A DNA stretch of 64,000 nucleotides, from assembly GCF_014207985.1 (NCBI RefSeq), contig NZ_JACHMI010000001.1, positions 9,779,001-9,843,000 on the forward strand, given 5' to 3'. The notes under the pieces were generated by a model. That model searched no databases. It was not told the DNA's origin and was given only the letters and a program-made list of their open reading frames with translations. Below are positions 1 through 8,666 of the stretch, piece after piece. Numbering within the stretch: position 1 is the stretch's first letter; every line of letters begins with the position of its first letter. Source of the DNA: Nonomuraea rubra. Its GTDB lineage: Bacteria > Actinomycetota > Actinomycetes > Streptosporangiales > Streptosporangiaceae. A program made the position numbers and the translations under genes.

Positions 1-2796
1 CTCCAGCGCGAAGGTCCCGGACTCGGTGTCGCCCGCGGCCAGCAGGCAGCGGCCCGCCTCCAGCATGATCTCCGGCTCCGTCTCCGGGTCGAGCGCCGCC
101 GCCCGCTCGTACGCCGCCCGCGCCCCGGCCAGGTCCCCGGTCTCGGCCAGCAGGCTGCCGAGCAGGCACTCCGACAGCCCGGACACCTCGGGCGGCGCGG
201 CCCGCATGACCGCCAGCGCCCCCTCGGCGTCACCCCGCCCCCGCAACCAGTGCGCGAGAGGCACCGTGGCCTCCGCGACGCCCAGGGCCTCGGTCAGACG
301 CTCGCGGGCCTCCTCCACGCGCCCGCACTCCACCAGCGACTCGGCGATCAGCATCGTCAGCTCGCCATCGGGATCGGGCACCCGTGCCAGCACCTCCACC
401 GCCTCGGCGTGCTCGCCCAGCTCGCGCAGGATCTCACCGGCCGAGCGCAGCGCCACGCCGTTGAGGTGCTCGTCGTCGCCCAGCGCCCCCATGAACGCCT
501 CGACCGCCCCGCGCCGGTCCCCCGCGTCGCCGCGCAGCGCGCCGAGCAGGCAGCCGGCCTGCTGGCGCTGGTCGGCGTGCCCGGCGGCGGCCACCAGCGA
601 GAGCGCCCCGTCGGCGGCGCCGGTGACGCCGGTGTGCTGCCAGGCGTTCGCGCACTCCAGGGCGAGCAGCCCGGCCATCGCCCGCTCCTCGCCCTCGGGG
701 AACGCCCGCGCCGCCGCCTCGAAGTCGAGGTCGAGCACCAGCCGCCCGAACCTGCACAGCTCACCCTCGCCCAGCTCGAACGCGGCCCGCGCCCCCGCCA
801 CGTCGTCCAGCCTGATCCGGTTGAAGGCCAGCGGCAGCGCGGCGCGCTCCGGCTCCCCCTCGGCGATCAGCCGCTCGTGCAGCCGGCACGCGGCGAGCAG
901 GTCACCCTGCTGCTCGTACACGCCGGTCAGCCCGGCCGCGGCCTCGAACCGCAGCCCCCGGTGCGCCGCCGCGAGCGCCGTCTCGTACGCGGCCCGCGCC
1001 TGCCCCGGGTCCTCCTCGGCGACCAGCCCGCCCAGCGCCCACCCCACCCAGGGGGCCAGCGCCGGATGCCCGCCGGCCAGCGCCTCGCGCAGCAGCCCGG
1101 CCACGTGCGCCTGGCCGGGGAACACGTCCTTGCAGATCACCGCCGTGTACGACAGCGCCAGCGGATCACCGCCGCCCGCCGCCGACAGGAACATCTCGGA
1201 GACCTCGGACAGGTCGTACCCGATGGAGGCCAGCACCTGCGCGAACACGGCGGTGCCGATGGCCGCCACGGCGGGGTCCGCGTGCCCCGCCGCCTCCTGG
1301 TAGCGGGCCAGCCCCGCCTCCCTGCCCAGCCGCTGGTGGTCGAGCATCGCGCCGAGCACCGGGTGCAACTCGTCACCGGACACGCGCAGCAGGTGCAGCA
1401 GGAACGCCGCGTTGAAGCCCTGGAGCACGTCGTCGCCCTCGGCCACGTACGCCAGCAGCTCGTCCGCCTGCTCCCGGTCGCCCTCGCCCAGCTCCAGCTT
1501 GGCCAGCACCACCATGGCCCGCAGCGACTGGAAGTCCGCGCCGGAGTCGACGGCCCTGCGCAGCAGCCGCCTGGCCTCGGCCAGCTCGCCGGCCTTGAGC
1601 GCCTCCATGCCGTCGTCGGTGTCCTGGAGCGCCTGCTCCTCGACGGGGTCGGCCAGCGGCTGCTGCCTGGCGGCGTGGTCGAGCAGCAGCGTGGCCTTGA
1701 ACGCGGTGTCCTGGTCGTCGTGCCGGGCGGCCAGCGTCAGCAGCTCCACGATCGCCTCGCGCGCCTCGGGGTGCTGGTCGAGCAGCACCCCGAGCAGCGT
1801 GACGCAGGCGGCGGCCCACTCGTCGTCGCCGGACTCCAGCACGGCGCGCAGCGCGGCCAGCGCCTCGGCCGGCTCGCCCGCCTCGGTGTGCATCTGGGCC
1901 AGGCACGCCTGCGCCTGCACGGCGTACTCGCGGTGGCCGCTGGCGATCACCCGGTGGAAGATCGCCTTCGTCTCGTCCTCGTCGCCGAGCTGCGCGGTCA
2001 CCTTGGCCAGCTCGATGAGCGAGGGCAGCCTCAGGTCCGGCCTGGGGTCCTCGGCGGCCACCCGGTAGGCGGCGGCGGAGTCCGCGTACTCGCCCAGGTC
2101 CACCAGCACCGCGCCGAGCAGCTTGTGCGCCATGGCGCGGTGGTCGGCGGAGCCGACGGCGATGGCGTGCTCGCAGGCCGCGCGGGCCGCCTCGAAGTCG
2201 CCTTCCTCGGCGTGGAGCTGGTAGAGCTGGAACGCCGACAGCGCCACGATCTCCGGATCCCCGCAGGTGAGCAGGGCCCGGTAGTCGTCCTCGTCCTCGG
2301 CCTCGGCGTAGAGGTCGCGGGCCGAGGCCGGGTCCTGGTCGAACTCGGGCAGCTCCAGCCGGGCTGCCAGCTCGGCCACGGCGGGGCTGGTGCACCTGCG
2401 GGCCCGCTCCAGCGACTCCTGAGCACCCTGCGCGTCGCCGAGCTGGGTCAGCACCAGCACCAGCGCCGTGTCCGCGAGCGCGGCCACCTCGAAGTCGGCG
2501 CCGTCGGAGGCGATCATCAGCACCCGGTGCGCCGCGGCCCACTCCTCGGCGTTGACCAGCATCATCCCCATGGCGATGGCCGAGCGCTGCCCGAACACCG
2601 GGTCACCCGACTGGATCACCGACCGGTGCGCCGCCTCGGCGCCCTCCAGATCTCCCCGCTCCTGCAGCAACCCGGCCAGCAGGTGGGACGCCTCTGGATC
2701 TCCGGTGGCCGCGATCTGCCTGAACAGTGCGGCGGCCCGGTCGAGGTCTCCCGCTTTCCAATGATCCATGGCCGCGTCGAGCTGTTCGGACGCCAT
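1..2796 (-). CDS. Large tetratricopeptide-repeat protein, C-terminus cut by window edge
   Basis: An open frame of 932 codons runs from ATG 2796 (MASEQLDAAMDHWKAGDLD) off the left edge without a stop, so the C-terminus is missing. The protein is an almost continuous array of alanine-rich helical pairs of about 34-37 residues with TPR-like patterns (for example AGDLDRAAALFRQIAATGD, and GEYADSAAAYRVAAEDPR further on). I see no signal peptide, membrane segment or catalytic domain, so it is probably a cytoplasmic scaffold or protein-interaction platform. The divergent gene starts 122 bases away. The function beyond TPR scaffolding is unknown, but the coding frame is secure because the repeat structure holds over the whole length. 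Confidence 0.85.
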   Translation of the reverse strand, partial: MASEQLDAAMDHWKAGDLDRAAALFRQIAATGDPEASHLLAGLLQERGDLEGAEAAHRSVIQSGDPVFGQRSAIAMGMMLVNAEEWAAAHRVLMIASDGADFEVAALADTALVLVLTQLGDAQGAQESLERARRCTSPAVAELAARLELPEFDQDPASARDLYAEAEDEDDYRALLTCGDPEIVALSAFQLYQLHAEEGDFEAARAACEHAIAVGSADHRAMAHKLLGAVLVDLGEYADSAAAYRVAAEDPRPDLRLPSLIELAKVTAQLGDEDETKAIFHRVIASGHREYAVQAQACLAQMHTEAGEPAEALAALRAVLESGDDEWAAACVTLLGVLLDQHPEAREAIVELLTLAARHDDQDTAFKATLLLDHAARQQPLADPVEEQALQDTDDGMEALKAGELAEARRLLRRAVDSGADFQSLRAMVVLAKLELGEGDREQADELLAYVAEGDDVLQGFNAAFLLHLLRVSGDELHPVLGAMLDHQRLGREAGLARYQEAAGHADPAVAAIGTAVFAQVLASIGYDLSEVSEMFLSAAGGGDPLALSYTAVICKDVFPGQAHVAGLLREALAGGHPALAPWVGWALGGLVAEEDPGQARAAYETALAAAHRGLRFEAAAGLTGVYEQQGDLLAACRLHERLIAEGEPERAALPLAFNRIRLDDVAGARAAFELGEGELCRFGRLVLDLDFEAAARAFPEGEERAMAGLLALECANAWQHTGVTGAADGALSLVAAAGHADQRQQAGCLLGALRGDAGDRRGAVEAFMGALGDDEHLNGVALRSAGEILRELGEHAEAVEVLARVPDPDGELTMLIAESLVECGRVEEARERLTEALGVAEATVPLAHWLRGRGDAEGALAVMRAAPPEVSGLSECLLGSLLAETGDLAGARAAYERAAALDPETEPEIMLEAGRCLLAAGDTESGTFALE

Positions 2797-2918
2797 CGCT
2801 CACCCCAATGTCACTCAACAATGTGAAAAAGCTACAGATGTGCCACCCGTGTCACAGCGCATTCCGAGATCTTGGGTCCGCACGCGGGAGGGTCGGGGAG
2901 CGCCGTAGCGTAGGGGGC

Positions 2919-3464
2919 ATGGGCAAGGCGTTCTGGATCGATCAGGAGTTCGACAGGGACCGTGACGGGCGCTATGCCGTACACGTGCGCAAGAACCTCG
3001 ACGAGTTCGAGTGGGGCGACATCGCGCCCGTGCGGTTCGCCTGCACGGCGTGGGAGCTGGCCACGCCGCCGTCGCTGACCCCCGGCCTCGTACGGTGGGA
3101 CCGGCGCGTCCTGGAGGCGAGCTGCCACCGCAACACCTGGGACGGCACCCTCTACGCGCGGGTCAGGGTCGTCTCCCCGCTGCCGGAGGAGCTGCGGCGC
3201 TCGCGGGCCTGGTGGCGCGACCGCGGCTGGCTGGGCTGGCAGGAGACCTTCGGCCAGTACGTGGAGCCGACCCAGCAGGACCTGGCCAGGCTGCCGTTCC
3301 TGCGGGCCTCGCTGCTGGTCGAGGCGCCGCTGCCGCTCGACGACCTGCCGCCGGAGCCCGAGGGCCCGCACATGGAGGTCGAGCAGAGCGCGCACCGCGC
3401 GGTGGCCGTGCTGACCCGCGAGCTGAACGCGCTGGTGGCGCCGGTGCTCGACCAGCTCGGCTAG
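2919..3464 (+). CDS. Conserved hypothetical protein, 181 aa
   Basis: ATG 2919 (MGKAFWIDQEFDRDRDGRYA) gives 181 residues rich in Trp, Arg and acidic residues, with no signal peptide or membrane segment. I recognise no catalytic motif; the middle reads RAWWRDRGWLGWQETFGQYV. It looks like a soluble actinobacterial orphan family. The frame is open further upstream, but the extension overlaps the likely promoter region, and the ATG is preceded by a purine-rich stretch. The 3' end overlaps the DinB-like gene tail to tail by four bases. Confidence 0.65.
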   Translation: MGKAFWIDQEFDRDRDGRYAVHVRKNLDEFEWGDIAPVRFACTAWELATPPSLTPGLVRWDRRVLEASCHRNTWDGTLYARVRVVSPLPEELRRSRAWWRDRGWLGWQETFGQYVEPTQQDLARLPFLRASLLVEAPLPLDDLPPEPEGPHMEVEQSAHRAVAVLTRELNALVAPVLDQLG

Positions 3465-3964
3465 AAGCCCGTCACCCCGTCGACCAGCTCGCGCAGGATG
3501 TCGAGGTGACCGTTGTGGCGGGCGGTCTCCTCGGTCATGTGGCCGATCACCCACCTGAGCGTGAGGTGGTTCCCCTTGCTGTCGGTGCCCTGGGAGCGCT
3601 CGTCCAGGCCGATGCCCTCGATGAGCGCGTCCACCTTGCGGCTCTGGGCCCGGTAGTCCTCCAGGACCTGCGCCAGCGGGAGCCCCAGCGAGGCGGTGAA
3701 CTCGGCGTCGGGGTCCTCGTCGGTCCACGGCCCGCGGTCCTCGCCGCCGTGGAACATCACCTCGAACCAGTAGTGCTCGTTCCACCGCAGGTGGTTCACC
3801 AGGCCGGAGACGGTCATGAGCGGGGAGGTCGCCAGCGGCGCCCGCCTGGCGTCCTCGTCGCTCAGGCCCTCGCACTTGGCCACGACGGTCGCGCGCGCGT
3901 AGTCGAGAAAGGTGATCAGGGTGCTGCGCTCGTCCCACGAGGCAGGCGTGTCCGTTCTCTGCAT
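3461..3964 (-). CDS. DinB / DUF664 family protein
   Basis: This 167-residue protein has the four-helix DinB (DUF664) pattern. NHLRWNEHYWFEV (residues 57-69) supplies the first histidines and TARHNGHLD (147-155) supplies H150 and H153, the usual metal-binding set of this superfamily. Members bind a divalent metal and often act as thiol-dependent S-transferases or detoxification enzymes (mycothiol-dependent in actinomycetes), but the substrate here cannot be read from sequence. It ends tail to tail with the preceding plus-strand gene (stops overlap by four bases). Confidence 0.88.
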   Translation of the reverse strand: MQRTDTPASWDERSTLITFLDYARATVVAKCEGLSDEDARRAPLATSPLMTVSGLVNHLRWNEHYWFEVMFHGGEDRGPWTDEDPDAEFTASLGLPLAQVLEDYRAQSRKVDALIEGIGLDERSQGTDSKGNHLTLRWVIGHMTEETARHNGHLDILRELVDGVTGF

Positions 3965-4005
3965 CGGATCAGCATGCCTGATTCTCCTGTGGGTAGCAGG
4001 GGCCC

Positions 4006-4386
4006 ATGAGGATGGCGCTCACCGTGCTGGTGATGGCACTGACTACTGTGGGTTGCGCCGTGGACACGGTGTCCCCCGCGCGCGCGGCCGAGCGCTTCCA
4101 CGCCGCGCTCTCCGCGCACCAGGAGGGGGCGGCGTGCGCGATGCTGGCCCGCAAGACCGCCGACAAGCTCCCCGGCCCCGGCCAGAGCTGCGCGGACGCG
4201 CTGCGCGAGCTGCGGCTCGGCCCCGGCGGGCAGGTCACGTCGGTGGCCGTGTGGGGTGAGGACGCCCAGGTACGGCTGGCCGGCGACACGCTCTTCCTGC
4301 ACCGCTTCAGCGACGGCTGGCGGATCAGGGCCGCGGGCTGCGAGCCGATGGGCGACCTGCCCTACGACTGCGAGGTGGAGGACTGA
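4006..4386 (+). CDS. Small putative lipoprotein
   Basis: The 126-residue product starts MRMALTVLVMALTTVGC, a short hydrophobic signal with a Cys at residue 17 that fits a lipobox (TVG-C) loosely. The mature part is small, with four further cysteines that could form disulfides (CAML, CADAL, CEPM, CEVED) and alternating strands like NTF2/Lumazine-type lipoproteins. Family function is unknown. Its stop overlaps the ATG of the 27-residue reading frame (TGATG) and the DUF6766 gene follows, so the three look co-transcribed. Confidence 0.65.
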   Translation: MRMALTVLVMALTTVGCAVDTVSPARAAERFHAALSAHQEGAACAMLARKTADKLPGPGQSCADALRELRLGPGGQVTSVAVWGEDAQVRLAGDTLFLHRFSDGWRIRAAGCEPMGDLPYDCEVED

Positions 4387-4469
4387 TGCGGGTGATGTTC
4401 ACGCTGACCGCTCTGGTGATCGTGGTCGGCCTGGCCTGGTTCTTCGCCCTGGGATGGTCGAAACTGTGA
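4386..4469 (+). CDS. Predicted 27-residue single-pass membrane microprotein
   Basis: ATG 4386 overlaps the stop of the upstream lipoprotein gene (TGATG) and is preceded by a strong GGAGG at six-base spacing. The product (MRVMFTLTALVIVVGLAWFF then ALGWSKL) is one hydrophobic helix with a basic tail. It ends inside the first codons of the DUF6766 membrane protein (16-base overlap), so it may serve in translational coupling, act as a small partner of that protein, or both. Evidence is positional and compositional only. Confidence 0.5.
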   Translation: MRVMFTLTALVIVVGLAWFFALGWSKL

Positions 4470-5137
4470 GATGGCTCAAGGAGAACTCGCTGTCGCTGGC
4501 GTTCCTGATCATGTTCCTGCTGGCGGTGGGCGGGCAGGCCGTGGCCGGGATGATGCAGTACAACGACCAGCAGGCCGCCAACGGGGCCGAGCCGGTCTCG
4601 CTGCTCCAGTACGTCGCCTCGTCGGCGTTCGCGGTGGACGTGGCGGAGAACTGGCAGTCGGAGTACCTGCAGTTCTTCCTGTTCATCATGCTCACCGTCT
4701 GGCTCGTCCAGAAGGGCTCGCCCGAGTCCAAGGAGCCGCACAAGGCCGGGGCCGAGTCCGACGAGGACCAGCAGATCGGGCCGCACGCCGACGCGGACTC
4801 CCCCGCCTGGGCCAAGGTCAGGGGGATCAGGCTGTGGTTGTTCAGCAACTCGCTCGGGCTGGTGATGGGGGCCGTCTTCCTGCTGTCGTGGCTGGCGCAG
4901 TCGGTGGCGGGGCAGGCGGCGTACAACGCCGAGCGGCTCGGTGACCTGCGGGATCCGGTCTCGTGGGGCGCCTACGTCACCTCGCCGGAGTTCTGGGACC
5001 GCAGCCTGCAGAACTGGCAGTCGGAGCTGCTGGCCGTGCTCTCGATGGTGGTGCTGTCGATCTACCTGCGCCAGCGCGGATCACCCGAGTCCAAGCCGGT
5101 GGGTGCGGCTCACGCGTCCACGGGGGTCGAGGGCTGA
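4454..5137 (+). CDS. DUF6766 family membrane protein
   Basis: ATG 4454 gives 227 residues. The sequence is internally duplicated. Each half has a transmembrane helix beginning KENSLSLAF or SNSLGLVMG, a GQAVAG/SVAGQAAYN turn, an amphipathic loop, an ENWQSEYLQ / QNWQSELLA motif, and a second helix ending in WLVQKGSPESK or YLRQRGSPESK. This is the DUF6766 pattern; the function is unknown. Four membrane helices are predicted. Start choice: the homologous core begins at VRWLKENS, and the upstream frame is shared with the lipoprotein gene. It overlaps the convergent PLP-enzyme gene by 28 bases. Confidence 0.85.
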   Translation: MVETVRWLKENSLSLAFLIMFLLAVGGQAVAGMMQYNDQQAANGAEPVSLLQYVASSAFAVDVAENWQSEYLQFFLFIMLTVWLVQKGSPESKEPHKAGAESDEDQQIGPHADADSPAWAKVRGIRLWLFSNSLGLVMGAVFLLSWLAQSVAGQAAYNAERLGDLRDPVSWGAYVTSPEFWDRSLQNWQSELLAVLSMVVLSIYLRQRGSPESKPVGAAHASTGVEG

Positions 5138-5910
5138 CCGGTGACGACGGCCACGACGCGGGTGCCGGGCGCGAAGGCGCCCCGGCGGGCCAGGTCGAGG
5201 ATCCCGTAGAGCATCTTGGCCACGTAGACGCGCTCCACCCCGTGCTCGGCGGCGAACCGCTCCAGCTCGGGGGTGGATCGGGCGTACCCGCCGAAGTGGT
5301 AGTCGAGGTTGATCGACCAGTTCGGCCACGTGCGCCCGTACGCCTCCCGCTGCAGCCTGGCCACCTCCCCCTCCAGGAACCCGGCCCCCTTCAGCACCGC
5401 GAACCCGAGCGCCCGCTTGCCCTCCGGCAGCCCCGCCGAGATGCCCGCCAGCGTCCCCCCGGTGCCCACGGGGCAGCAGATGACGTCGTAGTCGTCCTCG
5501 ATCTCCCCCGGCAGCTCCGCGCAGCCCCGTACGGCCGCGGCGTTGCTGCCGCCCTCGGGCAGGATCACCACGTCGTCGCCCCAGCGCGCCCGCAGCCGCG
5601 CCTGCACCTCCCCGGTGTGCTTGAGCCGGTAGGAGGCCCGGTCGAGGTAGGTGAGGGTCATGCCGCAGGCGGCCGCGCGGGCCAGCGTGGGGTTGAGCGG
5701 GAGGTGCTCCTCGCCGCGGATGACCCCGATGGTCTCGATGCCGTGTCGCGCCCCGGCCTCGGCCACGGCCCTGATGAGATTGGAGTAGGCGCCGCCGAAC
5801 GTCAGCAGCCGGGAATGCCCCAGGTTGTGCCTGAGCTTGCGCGGCTTGTTGTCGTCGTGCAGCAGGAACACCCGGACCTGACCGAGCCCTGGACCCAGGA
5901 GTTCCTCCAT
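5110..5910 (-). CDS. PLP-dependent D-cysteine desulfhydrase / ACC deaminase-like enzyme
   Basis: This 266-residue fold-type II PLP enzyme has the family signature near its N-terminus: HDDNKPRKLRHNL with the Schiff-base lysine K22, followed by LLTFGGAYSNLIRAVA (substrate/PLP contacts) and the phosphate loop CCPVGTGGTLAG. At about 266 residues it is shorter than typical members (about 300-330), mainly because the N-terminal strand before the lysine motif is short. Likely chemistry is beta-elimination or deamination of a D-amino acid or ACC; the substrate is not decidable. The divergent gene galK starts 43 bases away. Confidence 0.85.
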   Translation of the reverse strand: MEELLGPGLGQVRVFLLHDDNKPRKLRHNLGHSRLLTFGGAYSNLIRAVAEAGARHGIETIGVIRGEEHLPLNPTLARAAACGMTLTYLDRASYRLKHTGEVQARLRARWGDDVVILPEGGSNAAAVRGCAELPGEIEDDYDVICCPVGTGGTLAGISAGLPEGKRALGFAVLKGAGFLEGEVARLQREAYGRTWPNWSINLDYHFGGYARSTPELERFAAEHGVERVYVAKMLYGILDLARRGAFAPGTRVVAVVTGQPSTPVDA

Positions 5911-5953
5911 GGCGCTAGTCTACGGTCGGGCCTTTGTTGAGGAGTGTTCGGTT

Positions 5954-7069
5954 ATGCGCGTTGTTGAAGCTTTTCGTGCCGCCTTCGGCGCGTCCCCTCA
6001 GACCGTCTGGCATGCTCCCGGCAGGGTCAACCTGATCGGCGAGCACACCGACTACAACGACGGCTTCGTCCTGCCGTTCGCGGTGCCGTGGGGCGTGACC
6101 GCCGCTCTCACGCCACGCGACGACGACACGATCCGGCTCCTCTCCCTCCAGTCCGACTCGGGCGAGCCGGTCACCCTGGCGAGCCGCGAGGAGTCCACGG
6201 GCTGGACCCGCTACGTCGTCGGCGTCCTGGCCATGCTGGGCGACCGGGTGCGGGGCGCGGACATCGCGATCGACGGCGACGTGCCCTCGGGCGCGGGCCT
6301 GAGCTCCAGCGCCGCCCTCGAGGTGTCCGTCGCCTCGGCGCTCAACGACGTGCACGACCTCGGCATGACGCCGATGGAGCTCGCCCTGCTCAGCCAGAAG
6401 GCCGAGAACGACTTCGTCGGCATGCCCTGCGGCATCATGGACCAGGCCGCCTCTGCGCTCTGCGAGGAGGGCCACGCGCTCTTCCTCGACTGCCGCTCGC
6501 TCGGCTCCCGCAACATCCCGCTCGACCTGGCCTCCCACGGCCTGAGCATGCTCATCATCGACACGCAGGTGCACCACGAGCACGCCGGCGGCGAGTACGC
6601 CAAGCGCCGCGCCGAGTGCGAGTCCGCGGCCCGCAAGCTCGGCGTCGCCGCCCTGCGCGACGTCACCGACCTGGGAGGCGCGCTCGCGCAGCTCCAGGGC
6701 GACGAGCGCAAGCGCGTGGAGCACGTCGTCGCGGAGAACCACCGCGTCGAGGCCCTCGTCGGCCTGCTCCGCGCGGGCGCAGTCACGGAGATCGGCGCCC
6801 TGATGAACGCCTCCCATCTGTCGCTGCGGGACCTGTACGAGGTCTCGTCACCCGAGCTGGACGTGGCCGTGGAGGCCGCCGTCAAGGGCGGAGCCCGCGG
6901 CGCGCGCATGACCGGCGGCGGCTTCGGCGGCTCGGCGATCGCGCTGGTGCCGCTGGAGCGCCTCGACAGCGTCAAGGAGTCGGTGTCGAACGCCTACGCC
7001 GAGCGCGGCTTCAAGGCCCCCCGCTTCCTCCCGGCCACCGCGGCCAGGGGCGCCCACCGCCTCTCCTGA
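5954..7069 (+). CDS. galK: Galactokinase
   Basis: This 371-residue GHMP kinase phosphorylates galactose at C1 in the Leloir pathway. It has the galactokinase signature GRVNLIGEHTDYNDG (residues 23-37), the ATP loop PSGAGLSSSA (111-120), MDQAASAL with the catalytic Asp, and the C-terminal GHMP motif GARMTGGGFGG. ATG 5954 is chosen because it follows GAGGAG at nine bases; a 15-codon upstream extension lacks family similarity. No galT or galE neighbours are present, so the pathway is not clustered here. It converges on the enoyl-CoA hydratase gene with a four-base gap. Confidence 0.95.
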   Translation: MRVVEAFRAAFGASPQTVWHAPGRVNLIGEHTDYNDGFVLPFAVPWGVTAALTPRDDDTIRLLSLQSDSGEPVTLASREESTGWTRYVVGVLAMLGDRVRGADIAIDGDVPSGAGLSSSAALEVSVASALNDVHDLGMTPMELALLSQKAENDFVGMPCGIMDQAASALCEEGHALFLDCRSLGSRNIPLDLASHGLSMLIIDTQVHHEHAGGEYAKRRAECESAARKLGVAALRDVTDLGGALAQLQGDERKRVEHVVAENHRVEALVGLLRAGAVTEIGALMNASHLSLRDLYEVSSPELDVAVEAAVKGGARGARMTGGGFGGSAIALVPLERLDSVKESVSNAYAERGFKAPRFLPATAARGAHRLS

Positions 7070-7073
7070 CCTC

Positions 7074-7853
7074 TCAGGGAAGAGGCGGGAAGTTCGGCGG
7101 GCGCCGCTCCAGGAAGCTGGCGACGCCCTCCGCGAAGTCGGGCCGCCCGAACGAGGCGATCATCTCCTGCGTGGCGGCCTTGGCGGACTCCTCCAGCGTG
7201 GCGTCCCAGTCGTGCCACACCTGCCGCTTGATGATCGCCATCGACGCCGGCGCGCTGTAGCCCGCCAGCTCCGCCGCGTACTCCTGCGCCTCCCGCAGCA
7301 ACCTGTCCCCCGGGACGGCGCGGTTGGCCAGGCCCAGCTCGTACGCCTCCCGCCCGGTGAACACCCGGCCGGACAGCAGGACGTCCATGGCCCGCTGCTG
7401 CCCCATGATCCGGGGCAGCACCCAGGAGAGCCCGTACTCGGCGATCAGCCCGCGGCGCGAGAAGGCCGTCGTCCACTTGGCCTCCTCGGCCGTGAAGACG
7501 AGGTCGCAGACGAGCGCGTGCACCATGCCGAGCCCCGCGCAGGCCCCGTTGACCGCGGCCACGATCGGCTTGCCGATGGTCGTGGGGAAGGTGTTGGGCC
7601 GCGGGTCGGGCACCTCGTCGTACGAGCCGGTCTGGATGGCGTTCAGCGTCTTGAAGTCGGCCCCCGAGCAGAAGCCCTTGCCCGCGCCCGTGACCACCAC
7701 GGCACGCACGTCGGGGTTCTGCTCGGCCTCCGCCAGCAGGTCGAAGTAGCGCCGCCCCATGGCATCGGTCCACGCGTTGAGCGTGTCGGGCCGGTTGAAG
7801 GTCAGGGTGAGCACGCCCTGGTCGTCGAGGGTCGAGAGCACGAGGTCCACCAT
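7074..7853 (-). CDS. Enoyl-CoA hydratase/isomerase family protein
   Basis: This 259-residue crotonase-fold protein has the oxyanion-hole segments VVTGAGKGFCSGADF and AAVNGACAGLGMVHAL and the usual C-terminal helical region ending FLERRPPNFPPLP. Glu appears at the second catalytic position region (RGLIAEYGLS), so it may hydrate or isomerise an acyl-CoA, but the exact reaction is uncertain in this superfamily. ATG 7853 is chosen because the family core starts at MVDLVLSTLDDQGVLTLTFN; the longer frame upstream runs through the divergent phosphatase gene. The intergenic space to that gene is 39 bases. Confidence 0.9.
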   Translation of the reverse strand: MVDLVLSTLDDQGVLTLTFNRPDTLNAWTDAMGRRYFDLLAEAEQNPDVRAVVVTGAGKGFCSGADFKTLNAIQTGSYDEVPDPRPNTFPTTIGKPIVAAVNGACAGLGMVHALVCDLVFTAEEAKWTTAFSRRGLIAEYGLSWVLPRIMGQQRAMDVLLSGRVFTGREAYELGLANRAVPGDRLLREAQEYAAELAGYSAPASMAIIKRQVWHDWDATLEESAKAATQEMIASFGRPDFAEGVASFLERRPPNFPPLP

Positions 7854-7892
7854 GCCCCCAACAGAACCATGTTCTAGGCCGGGAAGGCAAGG

Positions 7893-8666
7893 ATGGGGGA
7901 CATGCGACGCGATCTGGTCTGGGACGGCTGTCACAACGTGCGCGATCTGGGCGGCCTGCGAGCGGCCGGCGGCAGGCGTACGCGCTGGGGAGCGGTGGTG
8001 CGCTCCGACACGCCCGACCGGCTCACCGCGAGCGGGTGGGCGGCAGCGGCGGCCCACGGCGTACGGACCATCGTGGACCTGCGCATCCCCGGCGAGCACC
8101 ACGCCGACCCCGGCCACCGCCCGCCCGGGATGACCGTCGTCAGCCTGCCACTGGACAGCCGCGACGACCCGGGGCACGGCCGGTACAACGGCACGCCCTT
8201 CTACCTGCGCCACCACCTCGACAGCCTGCCCCACCGCAGCGCGCGGGTGCTGCGCGCCATCGCCCAGGCGCCCCCTGGCGGGGTGCTCGTGCACTGCGTG
8301 GCGGGCCGCGACCGCACGGGCCTGATCGCCATCCTGCTGCTCGCCCTGGCCGGGGTCGCCCCGGAGGACATCCTGGACGACTACGAGCGCTCCGCGACCC
8401 GTCTGAGCGCCCTGTACGCCCTCCTGGGGCAGCCCGACGACGCCGTGCGCGTACGCGCCCGCCTGGAGGCGGCCGGCACCACGACCACCGCGGTGGTCAC
8501 GGAGCTGCTGGCGGGCCTGGACGTCGAGGAGCGCCTGAGGGCGGGCGGCCTGACCGCGGCCGAGCTGGACGCGCTACGCGAGCGCCTGACGGTGGTGGAC
8601 GAAGGCGGGAGTCAGGACGCTGGTGTCGTAGTAGCGGTGGAAGACGGGCGTGGCGCTGCCCGATAG
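7893..8666 (+). CDS. Tyrosine-protein phosphatase (Y_phosphatase3 type)
   Basis: This 257-residue protein has the cysteine phosphatase P-loop HCVAGRDRTG (C135, R141) and the upstream acidic motif IVDLRIPGEHH. Start WDGCHNVRDLGG is typical of the MptpB-like/Y_phosphatase3 family that dephosphorylates phosphotyrosine, and in some members phosphoinositides. The C-terminal 30 residues lie antisense to the end of the nitric oxide synthase gene (93-base overlap) and look like a tail without family constraint. A second ATG at codon 4 is an equally good start. Confidence 0.88.
   Translation: MGDMRRDLVWDGCHNVRDLGGLRAAGGRRTRWGAVVRSDTPDRLTASGWAAAAAHGVRTIVDLRIPGEHHADPGHRPPGMTVVSLPLDSRDDPGHGRYNGTPFYLRHHLDSLPHRSARVLRAIAQAPPGGVLVHCVAGRDRTGLIAILLLALAGVAPEDILDDYERSATRLSALYALLGQPDDAVRVRARLEAAGTTTTAVVTELLAGLDVEERLRAGGLTAAELDALRERLTVVDEGGSQDAGVVVAVEDGRGAAR

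Noticed and set aside
250..2826. Long plus-strand open frame antisense to the TPR gene
   Set aside because: It is a high-GC mirror frame: composition is Arg/Gly/Gln/His-rich with no domain, while the minus frame shows clean TPR repeats. Similar mirrors at 15291-17420, 19972-21573, 56821-59883 and 60144-61637 were rejected for the same reason.
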